Below are positions 35,891 through 44,371 of a stretch of 64,000 nucleotides of DNA, in pieces. A program made the position numbers and the translations under genes. The notes beneath the pieces are model-generated. The model saw nothing but the letters and a program-made list of their open reading frames with translations, was not told the DNA's origin and made no database searches. The stretch comes from Paraburkholderia antibiotica (GTDB lineage: Bacteria; Pseudomonadota; Gammaproteobacteria; Burkholderiales; Burkholderiaceae): NCBI RefSeq assembly GCF_012927125.1, contig NZ_JABBFZ010000002.1:124001-188000 (forward strand). Direction: 5' to 3'. How positions within the stretch are numbered: the first letter of the stretch is position 1; every line of letters begins with the position of its first letter.

Positions 35891-36715
35891 TCAGAAGCGG
35901 TAATTGAGCGCCGCGAACGTCGTCAGTTCACGGCGGCTTTCGGTGATCGGGCTGCCGGCGGCATAGCGCTGGAGACGCCCGAGCGTCGCATTGACCGAGC
36001 CGACCCAGTGCTTCGAGAAATCGTGCGTCGCGTAGAACGTCATGTGCAGATCGCGGATGCCCGCGCCGGTCTGATAGACCGGCAGCCCCGAGGCCGCGCT
36101 CTGCTGCGGCGTCACGCCGAACAGCGTATGCGTGTAGACGGCGTTGGCCCAGGTGAGCCCCGGCCCCACCGAGAACAGCCAGCCCGGCAGCGGCAACGAC
36201 GCGTACAGATCCGCGCTCGCCGTCGTACCCTGCCCGTGCCCGCTGATGTCCTGATAGACCGCCACGGCCCCCGTGAAAGCCCACAGCGTGTAGTCGGCGA
36301 ACAGGCGCAGCTTCGGGCCGTCGTCGACATTGCCGAGGCCATGCAGATGCGAATCGTCGGAAACCGAGCGCGACTGGAAGTCGAAGCTCAGCGACGCGCC
36401 CACATGGTAGTTCTCCGAAGCAATGACATTGACGCCGAGCACGTCCGGCCCCTGCGAGAAAAAGCGATCGCGATACGAGATGTCGAGAGACGGAAACGGA
36501 TAGAGTTTCAGATGCCGCGCGCCCGGATATTGCGGCGCGAGGTAGAAACCGGGGCCGATCGAGATTTTCCACGGCGAGTCGCTCCGGGCGGCGTTGGACG
36601 TCGCGGCCGGCTGTGCTGTCGGCGCTTGGGCCGGCGCGTCGTCACCCCATGCATAAGGCGCGAGTGCGAGCGCGGCCACGCTCGCCAGCGCGTTCATCGA
36701 TATGAAACGTTTCAA
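35891..36715 (-). CDS. MipA/OmpV-family outer membrane protein
   Basis: 274 residues with a signal peptide (cleavage near residue 24) and an 8-12-stranded beta-barrel pattern ending in F (LTTFAALNYRF), the usual outer membrane signature. MipA/OmpV motifs (SIGPGFYLAPQYPGARHLKL, FFSQGPDVLGVN) are clear. The family includes scaffold proteins for murein enzymes and porin-like proteins. The start is a TTG overlapping the hydrolase stop (TTGA) with AAGGAA upstream; an ATG at 36697 is the alternative but would weaken the signal peptide. It is coupled to the hydrolase and the DUF4118 protein upstream. Confidence 0.85.
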   Translation of the reverse strand: MKRFISMNALASVAALALAPYAWGDDAPAQAPTAQPAATSNAARSDSPWKISIGPGFYLAPQYPGARHLKLYPFPSLDISYRDRFFSQGPDVLGVNVIASENYHVGASLSFDFQSRSVSDDSHLHGLGNVDDGPKLRLFADYTLWAFTGAVAVYQDISGHGQGTTASADLYASLPLPGWLFSVGPGLTWANAVYTHTLFGVTPQQSAASGLPVYQTGAGIRDLHMTFYATHDFSKHWVGSVNATLGRLQRYAAGSPITESRRELTTFAALNYRF

Positions 36716-37656
36716 GTCCGGTTCCTTCCCACCGCCGCCAGTTGACGCAGCCTGCGCGCGAGGGCTTTCGACACGACCGGTTGGCCCGGCGCGTCCTGCG
36801 TACCGCGCGCGAGTTCGCTTTCCCGCAGGAACAGCGCCGTCTCGCGCGCCACGATCTCGCGTTCGTTATCCGACGTGATCATGTGATACGAATCGTCGAG
36901 CCACAGCGTGCGCAGAAAATTCGCGCCGATGCGATCGATCACGAAACGCGGATTGCGCGGACTCGAGGTTTCGTCGTCGATCGCATGGATCACGAGCGTG
37001 TCGTTCTGTACCGCCGCGACCTCCTTGCGGGCCGCGCGGGCCAGGCGCGAAGCCTGATGCAGCGCCGCCAGGGAGATCGTCGACGGACCGACCTCACTGA
37101 AGTCGTTGCGCTGCATCGAGCGCGCGATCTTCTTGCGCAGCGCTTCGTTTCGCACCCCGAACGGTTCGGCCTCGCGATAACGATAGCGGTGTCGCAACGG
37201 CGTGAAGTAGGCCCAATCGAGCAGGAACCGATACCAGGGGATCGCCCAGCCGTCATAGGCCAGTGTCAGCGACAGCAGCACGAGTGCCTGCGCAGCCGGA
37301 CGTTCGCGGATCAGCCGCAGCGCGAGCGCTCCGCCGATCGACAGCCCGCAGATCGACACGCGTTCGTAGCGCGCGGCGAGCGCATCGAATTCGCGCACCG
37401 CGCCTTCGACCCAGCGCTCCATCGGCAACTCGGCCGACGCGGCGCTATAGCCTTCGATCACGGGCGCGTACACGGTGAATCCTTCGCTTTGCAGATAGCG
37501 CGCGAGGTAGCGCAATTCGAGCGGCGAGCTCGACAGACCGTGCAGCATCAGGACCGCATGGCCGTCGCCCTCGCTGAAGAAGCTCGCGGACTGCCCGGCC
37601 GGCGCTTGCGACGACGTCGCGGCCGAGGCGGCCATTTCCGTTTCGATGGTCGCCAT
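36712..37656 (-). CDS. Alpha/beta hydrolase (esterase/lipase-like)
   Basis: 314 residues. The motif VLMLHGLSSSPLELRYLA is the oxyanion region and ICGLSIGGALAL is the nucleophile elbow (GLSIG, Ser near 102). An Asp (HAIDDETSSPRN) and His (DDSYHMIT) complete a triad. This fits carboxylesterase/monoglyceride-lipase-like enzymes (EstA/YvaK type). The ATG at 37656 lies one base after the stop of the DUF4118 gene, and the stop overlaps the MipA start. Such coupling suggests that the three act on one envelope-related substrate, which is not identifiable from sequence. Confidence 0.85.
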   Translation of the reverse strand: MATIETEMAASAATSSQAPAGQSASFFSEGDGHAVLMLHGLSSSPLELRYLARYLQSEGFTVYAPVIEGYSAASAELPMERWVEGAVREFDALAARYERVSICGLSIGGALALRLIRERPAAQALVLLSLTLAYDGWAIPWYRFLLDWAYFTPLRHRYRYREAEPFGVRNEALRKKIARSMQRNDFSEVGPSTISLAALHQASRLARAARKEVAAVQNDTLVIHAIDDETSSPRNPRFVIDRIGANFLRTLWLDDSYHMITSDNEREIVARETALFLRESELARGTQDAPGQPVVSKALARRLRQLAAVGRNRT

Positions 37657-37657
37657 T

Positions 37658-38434
37658 TCAGTGCTCCGTGCGCAGCACGAGGAAATCGCCCGCGTGGGTC
37701 GTGAAGCGCTCACAGCTGCAGTTCGTCAGCCGGAATTCGTGCTCATGCTCGTCGCTGCGCAGACGCACGCGGTGATGCCCGGGCCACAGCGCGTTGCTGA
37801 GGCGCTGGACGTCGTCGGGATGCAGTGCGTCGAACAACGGGCCCGGCGCGATTTCGGCGGCCTGCGGCAATTCGGCTGCGCCGCTCGCCTTCGTGCCGGC
37901 GCGTTGCGCGGCGTTATGCTCGAGCCCCTTGATGAGGATGAAGCCGTCGTGATATTGCGCGAGGTGGCGCAGCAGCCGACGGGTCTCGTCGATCGCTCGC
38001 CGTGCCAGCGCGCGTTCGTTGTCGTGGCGCAGCAGCATCTCGTAACGCGATTGCGCGACCGATGCGATCAGTTGCGCGCGCGACTCCTCGCGGCGCAAAC
38101 GCTCGATCAACGTAATCACGATCAGCGTAAGCAGCGGATACGACACCAGCAGCACCAGATCGCGTCCGTCGATGTAGGTGATATTGCTGTAGGGCGGCAC
38201 GAACATATAGTCGGCGATGCCGAGACCGAACACCATGACGGTCAATGCCGGCCCGAGGCCGAGATAGTATTCGACCAGTGCGGCGGCAATGCAGAACGTC
38301 GTGGCGGGATGCATGGGGCCGAGCAAGGGATGCAAGGCAAGACGGATGGCGCTGGCCACAGCGAGCGCGCCAGCGGCGAGGCACCACCGGCGCAGACCTC
38401 TTGGCCCCCAATTGCGGGCGTTACGAACTTTCAT
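37658..38434 (-). CDS. DUF4118 membrane sensor-like protein without a kinase domain
   Basis: 258 residues. Three to four membrane helices (about 15-110, including the DUF4118 motif ADYMFVPPYSNITYIDGRDL as seen in KdpD) are followed by an arginine-rich helix and a soluble domain. The C-terminal half (PGPLFDALHPDDVQRLSNAL, then WPGHHRVRLRSDEHEHEFR) looks like a PAS fold. There is no H box or ATPase domain, so it cannot be a complete histidine kinase. It may be a regulatory partner. It is the first gene of a coupled three-gene unit with the hydrolase and MipA porin. Confidence 0.7.
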   Translation of the reverse strand: MKVRNARNWGPRGLRRWCLAAGALAVASAIRLALHPLLGPMHPATTFCIAAALVEYYLGLGPALTVMVFGLGIADYMFVPPYSNITYIDGRDLVLLVSYPLLTLIVITLIERLRREESRAQLIASVAQSRYEMLLRHDNERALARRAIDETRRLLRHLAQYHDGFILIKGLEHNAAQRAGTKASGAAELPQAAEIAPGPLFDALHPDDVQRLSNALWPGHHRVRLRSDEHEHEFRLTNCSCERFTTHAGDFLVLRTEH

Positions 38435-38765
38435 GGATCCCCGGGCGCCCACATGCGGGCGGGCCATAGCACAAGGATCGCGCATCGGCGATCCATCGCG
38501 CTTTACTTATCTTCATTGCAGAACATGCGACAGAACGGACGGTTGCCGATCGATCGACGGCAACCGTATGCCGCGAGAAATCTCAGCGGCGGCTGATATT
38601 ACCACCGTTTACAAAGATCGGAGGCACGCGGCCAACGCGTCGCCGATCATTATCTGGCGACGCGGGCCGGATGGGCAGAGCGCCCGGTTTTATCGAACGA
38701 CGATGCCGTCGAACGACACGATAAATGTCAAAAAATCATAAAGTCACCACGGCTCGCGACGTTCG
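38435..38765. other. 331-bp region, upstream of the DUF4118 unit
   Basis: No gene is seen. The stretch is less GC-rich than its neighbours (TATTACCACCG, CATAAAGTC) and presumably holds the promoter of the DUF4118-hydrolase-MipA unit. Confidence 0.35.
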
Positions 38766-40478
38766 TCACGGCGCCCCCTTCACCTGCTCATGCGGCTTCT
38801 CCACCCCCGCCGTGCTCAGCGCCTCGTGCAGCGTGCCGAAAATGCAGCGCTCCTCGACGATCGGCGTGATCCCATGCCGATCCATGTCCGAGCGCAGATA
38901 ACGATTGACGCGCGCGAACACTACCTCAATCCCGCCGCGCTTGAGCGACGCGCACAGCTCGCCCACCGAGCGCGCCGCCGAATAGTCGAGATCGGTGATC
39001 GCGCTCGCGTCGACCACGAACCAGCGCACCGGGTTCGGCGCATGATCGACGAGGCGCCGCGTATCGTCGACGAAAAAATGGTCGTTCGCATAGAACAGAT
39101 CGGCGCCGAAGCGATAGACGATCAGCCCCGGCGCGGTCTCCATGCCGGGCTCCGCCGGCACCGGCACCCACAGGCCGTCGCCGTTCGGCGCGAGCATCAT
39201 CGTGTGCGGCCGATAGCTGTGCCGCACGTGACGCAGCAGCGACAGCGCGACCGCCACCAGAATGCCGTGCTCGACGCCGATCAGCACGACCGCCGCGGCG
39301 GTAAACAGCGCGAGCGCGAATTCGCCGGGGCTTTCGCGGCGGATCGCGAACAGCGTGCGCAGATCGACGAGGCCGACCGCGATCGTAAACACGATGCTCG
39401 CCAGAATGCAATGCGGCAGATACTGCAGATAGCGGCTGAAAAACAGCAGCACGACCACCACCACCGCCGCGAACACGAGTTGCGCGAACTGGCTGCGCGT
39501 GCCGGCGCGATCGGCCATCGCGGTCTGCGTAGGACTGCCATTGACGACGAACGCGCCCGAGAACGCCGCCGCCGCATTGGCGGCCGCGATGCCGAGCAGG
39601 TCGGCGTTGGTGTCGACAGGTTCGTGATAGCGCTCGGCGAACACGCGGCTCGCGGCGGCGCTTTGCGCGACGATCATCACGAAACACGACGCCGCGACCG
39701 GCACCAGGTCGAGCAGTTGCTGCCACGTGACGAGCGGGATGCGCAGCGGCGGCAAGCCGCCCGCCACCGGCCCGAGGATCGAGATGCCGTGCGCGGCGAA
39801 GCCGAACACGTCGCTCGCCGCGATGCCCGCGACGACCGCGATCAACGGCACCGGCAAGCGTGCCCAGAAGCGTTTGCACAGCAGAATCGCGGCTACCACC
39901 AGCACCGATATCGCGAGCGTCGGTGAATGGATCTGCGCGGCCTCGCGCACGACCAGCAGCAACTGATCGACGCTGCTCGACGCATGGCCGGGCACGCCGA
40001 GCATGTCGCCGAGCATCGCGATGCCGACCTGCACGCCGACGCCGGCCAGAAAGCCGACCAGCACCGTGCGCGACAGGAAATCGGCGAGAAAGCCGAGCTT
40101 GAAGATGCGCGCGACGAGCAGCAACGCGGCGGTCAGTAGCGCGACCATCGCGGCGAGCGTCGCGTATTCGGCACTCGACGCGGGCGCCATCGTCGACAGA
40201 CGGCTCGCGAAGATCGTCGCCGTGGCCGAATCGGCGGCGACCACCAGATGTCGCGACGCGCCGAAGAACGCAAATGCGACGAGCGGCAAAAACACCGTGT
40301 AAAGCCCGGTGACCGCCGGCATGCCGGCGATCCGCGCATAGCCGAGCACCTGCGGAATATCCATCGACGCAAGCTGGACGCCGGCCAGCGCATCGCGCGC
40401 GGCCGCGGCCCGGCTCAACGGAAGAATGCCCTTCAGCACGCTGGCGCGTGCGGTCGTCCTGCGAAGAAAATCTTGCAT
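38766..40478 (-). CDS. SulP-family anion transporter with STAS domain
   Basis: 570 residues from the ATG at 40478, with 10-12 membrane helices (about 25-430) and a C-terminal STAS domain (about 440-560, anti-sigma-antagonist fold with DASAITDLDYSAARSVGELC). The SulP signature region (GVQLASMDIPQVLGYARIAG) and the sequence NGSPTQTAMADRAGTRSQ are clear. Members carry sulfate, bicarbonate, fumarate or other anions; substrate is unassigned here. ATGs at 40514 and 40532 are alternatives. The chosen start has a fair GGGGCTG upstream. Confidence 0.88.
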   Translation of the reverse strand: MQDFLRRTTARASVLKGILPLSRAAAARDALAGVQLASMDIPQVLGYARIAGMPAVTGLYTVFLPLVAFAFFGASRHLVVAADSATATIFASRLSTMAPASSAEYATLAAMVALLTAALLLVARIFKLGFLADFLSRTVLVGFLAGVGVQVGIAMLGDMLGVPGHASSSVDQLLLVVREAAQIHSPTLAISVLVVAAILLCKRFWARLPVPLIAVVAGIAASDVFGFAAHGISILGPVAGGLPPLRIPLVTWQQLLDLVPVAASCFVMIVAQSAAASRVFAERYHEPVDTNADLLGIAAANAAAAFSGAFVVNGSPTQTAMADRAGTRSQFAQLVFAAVVVVVLLFFSRYLQYLPHCILASIVFTIAVGLVDLRTLFAIRRESPGEFALALFTAAAVVLIGVEHGILVAVALSLLRHVRHSYRPHTMMLAPNGDGLWVPVPAEPGMETAPGLIVYRFGADLFYANDHFFVDDTRRLVDHAPNPVRWFVVDASAITDLDYSAARSVGELCASLKRGGIEVVFARVNRYLRSDMDRHGITPIVEERCIFGTLHEALSTAGVEKPHEQVKGAP

Positions 40479-40706
40479 ACGCGATGCAGCCCCAAAACTT
40501 GGCTTATCGCGCATCGTGCCGCGAGTCGGCACATCAAGGCAAGACTTGACCGAAGGTCGAACGGACTAACGAGGGAAATGGAGAAAGAAAGCAGGTCGAA
40601 AGAAAATCGGCGACGACGCGTTCGAACCTGACAGACAACCAACCAGGAACGACCTCGGCCGGCTCTTTCTCACGACATGGCCGCGCGAAAAATCGGCGTG
40701 TGGAAT

Positions 40707-40805
40707 TCAACGCTTGAACTGCCCGGTCTGCGGATCCACATGGCGCGCAAAACCAAACAGCGCTGCGATGCAGATCGGACAGGCAATCAAAAAAACGGCC
40801 AACAT
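40707..40805 (-). CDS. 32-residue membrane microprotein with a CPxC motif
   Basis: A previously unlisted short frame of 32 codons ending in TGA. The peptide begins MLAVFLIACPICIAALFGF, a single hydrophobic helix containing ACPIC, followed by a polar end (ARHVDPQTGQFKR). CGGAG sits nine bases before the ATG. The upstream sequence is a 21-bp perfect palindrome that overlaps the ribosome site. Balanced, non-repetitive composition, a classic helix and a strong start support a real gene. It resembles no family I can name. Expression is not shown. Confidence 0.55.
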   Translation of the reverse strand: MLAVFLIACPICIAALFGFARHVDPQTGQFKR

Positions 40806-40813
40806 CACTCACT

Positions 40814-40834
40814 CCGGTAACAAATTGTTACCGG
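40814..40834. promoter_or_regulatory. Perfect 21-bp palindrome at the start of the microprotein gene
   Basis: CCGGTAACAA and TTGTTACCGG form perfect 10-base arms around one A. On the minus strand the right arm runs into the ribosome site CGGAG of the microprotein. It could be a dimeric regulator operator, or in RNA a hairpin covering the ribosome site. Confidence 0.65.
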
Positions 40835-41155
40835 CAAGTTTAAAGAGATTTGACGTTATTTGAATGAGGGAAAACCGCAAAGCACTATTGCCAAGAATTA
40901 CAACTGTCTTAAAAAAGTGCCGCCGATGTAAATAAAAATCCAGCAAAGCGCCGCACGCGGAGCACGGAAAAATGACTCGAAATAATGCTTGTGGCGCCGG
41001 GCGAAAATGCGCAAAGCCTTGTCGCGTATCGCTGTGCGCGGTGCTTCCAGGTAACTCGGCGCGTCCGCCGATCGCGCAAACGAGAGAGTGACAACCGGAA
41101 ACCGCCCCGCCCGTGTCCGTGTTCTCTCTCGTACGGCCAAATTAGACGGCCGCTT
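40835..41155. other. 321-bp region between palindrome and LacI gene, no gene seen
   Basis: The minus-strand frame at 40898-41140 is arginine-rich and not family-like. The AT-rich part near the palindrome (AAGAGATTTGACGTTATTTGAATGAGG) probably holds the microprotein promoter: TTGACG is seen, but on the opposite strand to the gene. Confidence 0.35.
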
Positions 41156-42208
41156 CTAGCGCGCCGCCCCACGCGCCCTCTTCTTCGCCGCCGACACCGG
41201 CCCGACCGATTCGCGCATCGTCACGCTGACCGGAAACTCGCGGAAGATGTCCCACGTCGTCCCGTAGCACTGGTTGACGAGCCAGCGCACCGCGTTCTGC
41301 GTGAGTTCGGCGGTCGGAATATGCACCGACGTGAGCCCCGGCGCCGTGTACGGGGCCGAGTAATCGTCGTCGTAGCCGATCACCGAAATGTCGTCGGGCA
41401 CCGACAGCCCCGCCTGATGAAAGCGCGCGAGCACGCTGACGGCCATCGTGTCGTTCGCGCAGAACAGGCCGGTGACGCGCCGCTTCGAATCGAGCAGTTG
41501 TTGCGCGGCCGCGTAACCGCCTTCGGGCGAGAAGTCGGATTCGATCAGCGTGACCGCGTCGCGCGCGATGCCGGCCCGCGCCAGCTCCGCAAAAAAGCCG
41601 TCGATCCGCGTGCGGTTGTCCGACGCGGTGGCCGGCCCGGCAATCACGCCGATCTCGCGATGACCGAATTCGAGCAGCGTGCGCGCCGCCAGTTCGCCGC
41701 CGCGCCAGTGGTCCGCGCAGAAGGACGCCTCCGGCAACTGCTCGAACGCGCGATTGAGAAACACCATCTTCGGGTGCATCCGATGCAGCATGATCAGGTC
41801 TTCGTCATGCAGATCGTGGCTCATCACGACCACGCCGTCGCAGTCGCGGCCGATCAGAAAACGCACCGCTTCGATTGCCTGCTCGCGCGGCGAAACTTCG
41901 CCGCAACCGGTCGCGACCACCACGTGGCGGTGCACCGCGCGCAGTTCGGTGTCGGTCTGCTTCAGGATCGTGCCGTAGTAGGAGCCGAAAAACGTCGGCA
42001 CGAAAATGCCGATGATGCCGAGCTGCTGCGTCGCCATCGCCCGGCCGATCGACGATGGGCGGAAGTTCAGCGCCTCGATCGCCGCCCTCACGCGGGCGGC
42101 GGCATCGGCGGAAACCGGCCCTTTGCCGGAAATGACTCGTGAGGCGGTCGACATGCCCACGCCGGCCAGTTCCGCGACATCCTTCAAAGTTGCCACGCGG
42201 TTCTCCAT
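41156..42208 (-). CDS. LacI-family repressor of the beta-glucoside operon
   Basis: 350 residues. The N-terminal helix-turn-helix with hinge (TLKDVAELAGVGMSTASRVI, residues 8-27) is followed by a periplasmic-binding-protein-like core with a typical NRAFEQLPEASFCADHWRGG segment. It is the last gene of the operon (GH1 enzyme, binding protein, two permeases, ATPase, repressor). The recognition helix suits the canonical GTGGAAGCGCTTCCAC-type operator, which is found at 48208-48223 upstream of the first gene. The inducer is probably a beta-glucoside or its product. Confidence 0.92.
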   Translation of the reverse strand: MENRVATLKDVAELAGVGMSTASRVISGKGPVSADAAARVRAAIEALNFRPSSIGRAMATQQLGIIGIFVPTFFGSYYGTILKQTDTELRAVHRHVVVATGCGEVSPREQAIEAVRFLIGRDCDGVVVMSHDLHDEDLIMLHRMHPKMVFLNRAFEQLPEASFCADHWRGGELAARTLLEFGHREIGVIAGPATASDNRTRIDGFFAELARAGIARDAVTLIESDFSPEGGYAAAQQLLDSKRRVTGLFCANDTMAVSVLARFHQAGLSVPDDISVIGYDDDYSAPYTAPGLTSVHIPTAELTQNAVRWLVNQCYGTTWDIFREFPVSVTMRESVGPVSAAKKRARGAAR

Positions 42209-42248
42209 CAAGCCTTCGACGAGCCGCCCTGCGCGAACGCGGCGGGCG

Positions 42249-43454
42249 TTACAGGCGCGCACCGCCCGCTTCGTCGAACAGCGAGACATGCGCGGCGTCG
42301 AGCGAGAACGCCACGGTGTCGCCTTCGGCGAGCGGCGCTCTGGTCTGATCGATCGACGCGATCTGCTCGCCATGATAGTCGAGCCAGATCACCCGGTGGT
42401 TGCCCATCGGTTCCACCAGCGAAACTTTTGCGCGGTCGGTGCCGCTCGGGTTCGAGTCCGCCGCCGCATTCGCGCCCGGGTCCGCGACGCCGCTCACGCG
42501 CACGTCTTCGGCGCGGATGCCGAGCACGCACGGCCGATTCTGCGCGGGCGCGTCCCTGAACGCGTAGGCCAACACGTCGAGCCGCCACTGCGGAGTACGG
42601 AACCAGGTCGCGCCGTCGCGCGTTTCCAGCGTGCCCTTCAGCAGATTCATCGCCGGCGAGCCGAGGAAGGTCGCGACGAACAGGTTATTCGGCCGCGCGT
42701 AGACCTCGGCCGGCGTGCCGAACTGCTGGATCACGCCGCCGCGCATCACGGCCATCCGGGTTGCGAGCGTCATCGCCTCGACCTGATCGTGCGTCACGTA
42801 GATCATCGTCGCGCCGAGGCGCTGATGCAGTTGTTTGAGTTCGCGGCGCAACTCGGTGCGCAGCTTCGCATCGAGATTCGACAACGGTTCGTCGAACAGG
42901 AACACGTCGGCTTCGCGCACGATCGCCCGGCCGATCGCGACGCGCTGGCGCTGCCCGCCCGACAGTTGCGACGGCTTGCGCTTAAGCAGCGGGCCGAGTT
43001 GCAGCATCTCGGAGGCGCGCGCCACACGCCGCGCGATCTCCGCCTTCGGCGTGCCGTTGATGCGCAGTGCGAACGATAGATTGCGCTCGACGCTCATAGT
43101 CGGATAAAGCGCGTACGACTGGAACACGAGCGCGATGCGGCGATCTTTCGGATCGGCCCACGTCATGTCCTCGCCGGCAATTTCGATGCTGCCGTCGCTG
43201 ACGTCGATCAGTCCGGCGATGCTGTGCAACAGCGTGGACTTGCCGCAGCCCGACGGCCCGAGCAGCACGACGAACTCGCCCGCGAGCACGTCGAGATCGA
43301 GGTTCTCGATCACCGTGTTCGCGCCGAGGCGGATCGTCAGATTGCGGATCGCGACGTTGGCCGGGTGCGTGAGCGCGCCGGCGGCATCGTTCACGTTGGC
43401 CGCATCCGCGAGCGTGTCGATCGATGCATTCATCGTATTAGCCAGATTTGCCAT
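42249..43454 (-). CDS. ABC sugar importer ATPase (MalK/UgpC type)
   Basis: 401 residues. Walker A is GPSGCGKST (66-74), the signature LSGGQRQR and Walker B DVFLFDEPLSNLDAK are intact, and the D loop and H loop (YVTHDQVEA) follow. A C-terminal regulatory domain of the MalK/UgpC type (GIRAEDVRVSG) is present. An N-terminal extension of about 32 residues before the NBD is unusual but keeps good ribosome support (AAGGGGT). The ATG lies 2 bp after the permease stop. It energises sugar uptake. Confidence 0.93.
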   Translation of the reverse strand: MANLANTMNASIDTLADAANVNDAAGALTHPANVAIRNLTIRLGANTVIENLDLDVLAGEFVVLLGPSGCGKSTLLHSIAGLIDVSDGSIEIAGEDMTWADPKDRRIALVFQSYALYPTMSVERNLSFALRINGTPKAEIARRVARASEMLQLGPLLKRKPSQLSGGQRQRVAIGRAIVREADVFLFDEPLSNLDAKLRTELRRELKQLHQRLGATMIYVTHDQVEAMTLATRMAVMRGGVIQQFGTPAEVYARPNNLFVATFLGSPAMNLLKGTLETRDGATWFRTPQWRLDVLAYAFRDAPAQNRPCVLGIRAEDVRVSGVADPGANAAADSNPSGTDRAKVSLVEPMGNHRVIWLDYHGEQIASIDQTRAPLAEGDTVAFSLDAAHVSLFDEAGGARL

Positions 43455-43456
43455 GC

Positions 43457-44371
43457 CTACCCCTTGACCGCGCCCGACGCAATGCCGCGCACGAACCAGC
43501 GGCCCGAAATGAAGTAGACCCCGAGCGGCACCATCGACGTCAGAATGGTCGCCGCCATGTTGACGTTGTAGAGACGCTCGCCGGTCGTCGTATTGATGAT
43601 GTTGTTCAGCTGCACCGTCATCGGCAGGTTTTTGGTGCCCGCGAATACGAGGCCGAGAATGAAGTCGTTCCAGATGCCGGTCACCTGCATGATGATCGCG
43701 ACGACCACGATCGGCGTCGACATCGGCAGCATCAGCTGGAAGAAGATGCGCCAGAAGCCGCCGCCGTCGATGCGCGCGGCCTTGAACAGCTCCTGCGGAA
43801 TCGACGCGTAGTAGTTGCGGAACAGCAGCGTCATCACCGGCATGCCGAACACCGTATGAATCACGACGATGCCGAGCAGCGAGCTGAACAGGTGCACGCT
43901 GGCAAGCACGCGCACGAGCGGATAGACCATCACCTGCACCGGAATGAACGCGCCGAGCAGCAGCACGCCGAACAGCAGGCCGGCGCCGCGCGGGCGCCAG
44001 AAACTCAGCGCATAACCGTTCACCGCGCCAACCACGATCGACAGCAGCGTGCTCGGCACGACGATACGCACCGAGTTCCAGAAGCCGACACGAATGCCGT
44101 TGCAGTCGAGCCCGGTGCAGGCCGATTGCCACGCGGCGCTCCACGCGTCGAGCGTGAAATGCGTCGGCAGCGCGAGCAGATTGCCGAGGCGGATCTCGCT
44201 CATCGGCTTTACCGAGGTGACCAGCATCACGTAGAGCGGCAGCAGGAAAAACGCCGCGGCGGTCAGCAGGAACGCGTAGATGCCCAGACGCGCGGGCGAC
44301 AGCGCCGAGCGGCGCGGCCGCGCCGGTGCACGACCAGGGGGCCGTTTCAACGAGGCGTCGAGCGTATTCAT
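43457..44371 (-). CDS. ABC sugar importer permease (MalG type)
   Basis: 304 residues with six membrane helices. The EAA loop reads YYASIPQELFKAARIDGGG and the C-terminal RWFVRGIASGAVKG is a CUT1-permease ending. A Pro/Arg-rich N-terminus of about 27 residues precedes the first helix. The ATG overlaps the other permease stop by 4 bases. It forms the heteromeric membrane channel with the MalF-type permease. Confidence 0.93.
   Translation of the reverse strand: MNTLDASLKRPPGRAPARPRRSALSPARLGIYAFLLTAAAFFLLPLYVMLVTSVKPMSEIRLGNLLALPTHFTLDAWSAAWQSACTGLDCNGIRVGFWNSVRIVVPSTLLSIVVGAVNGYALSFWRPRGAGLLFGVLLLGAFIPVQVMVYPLVRVLASVHLFSSLLGIVVIHTVFGMPVMTLLFRNYYASIPQELFKAARIDGGGFWRIFFQLMLPMSTPIVVVAIIMQVTGIWNDFILGLVFAGTKNLPMTVQLNNIINTTTGERLYNVNMAATILTSMVPLGVYFISGRWFVRGIASGAVKG

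Noticed and set aside
40898..41140. 80-codon minus-strand frame downstream of the LacI gene
   Set aside because: Arg/Ala-rich, no ribosome site, no family-like sequence.
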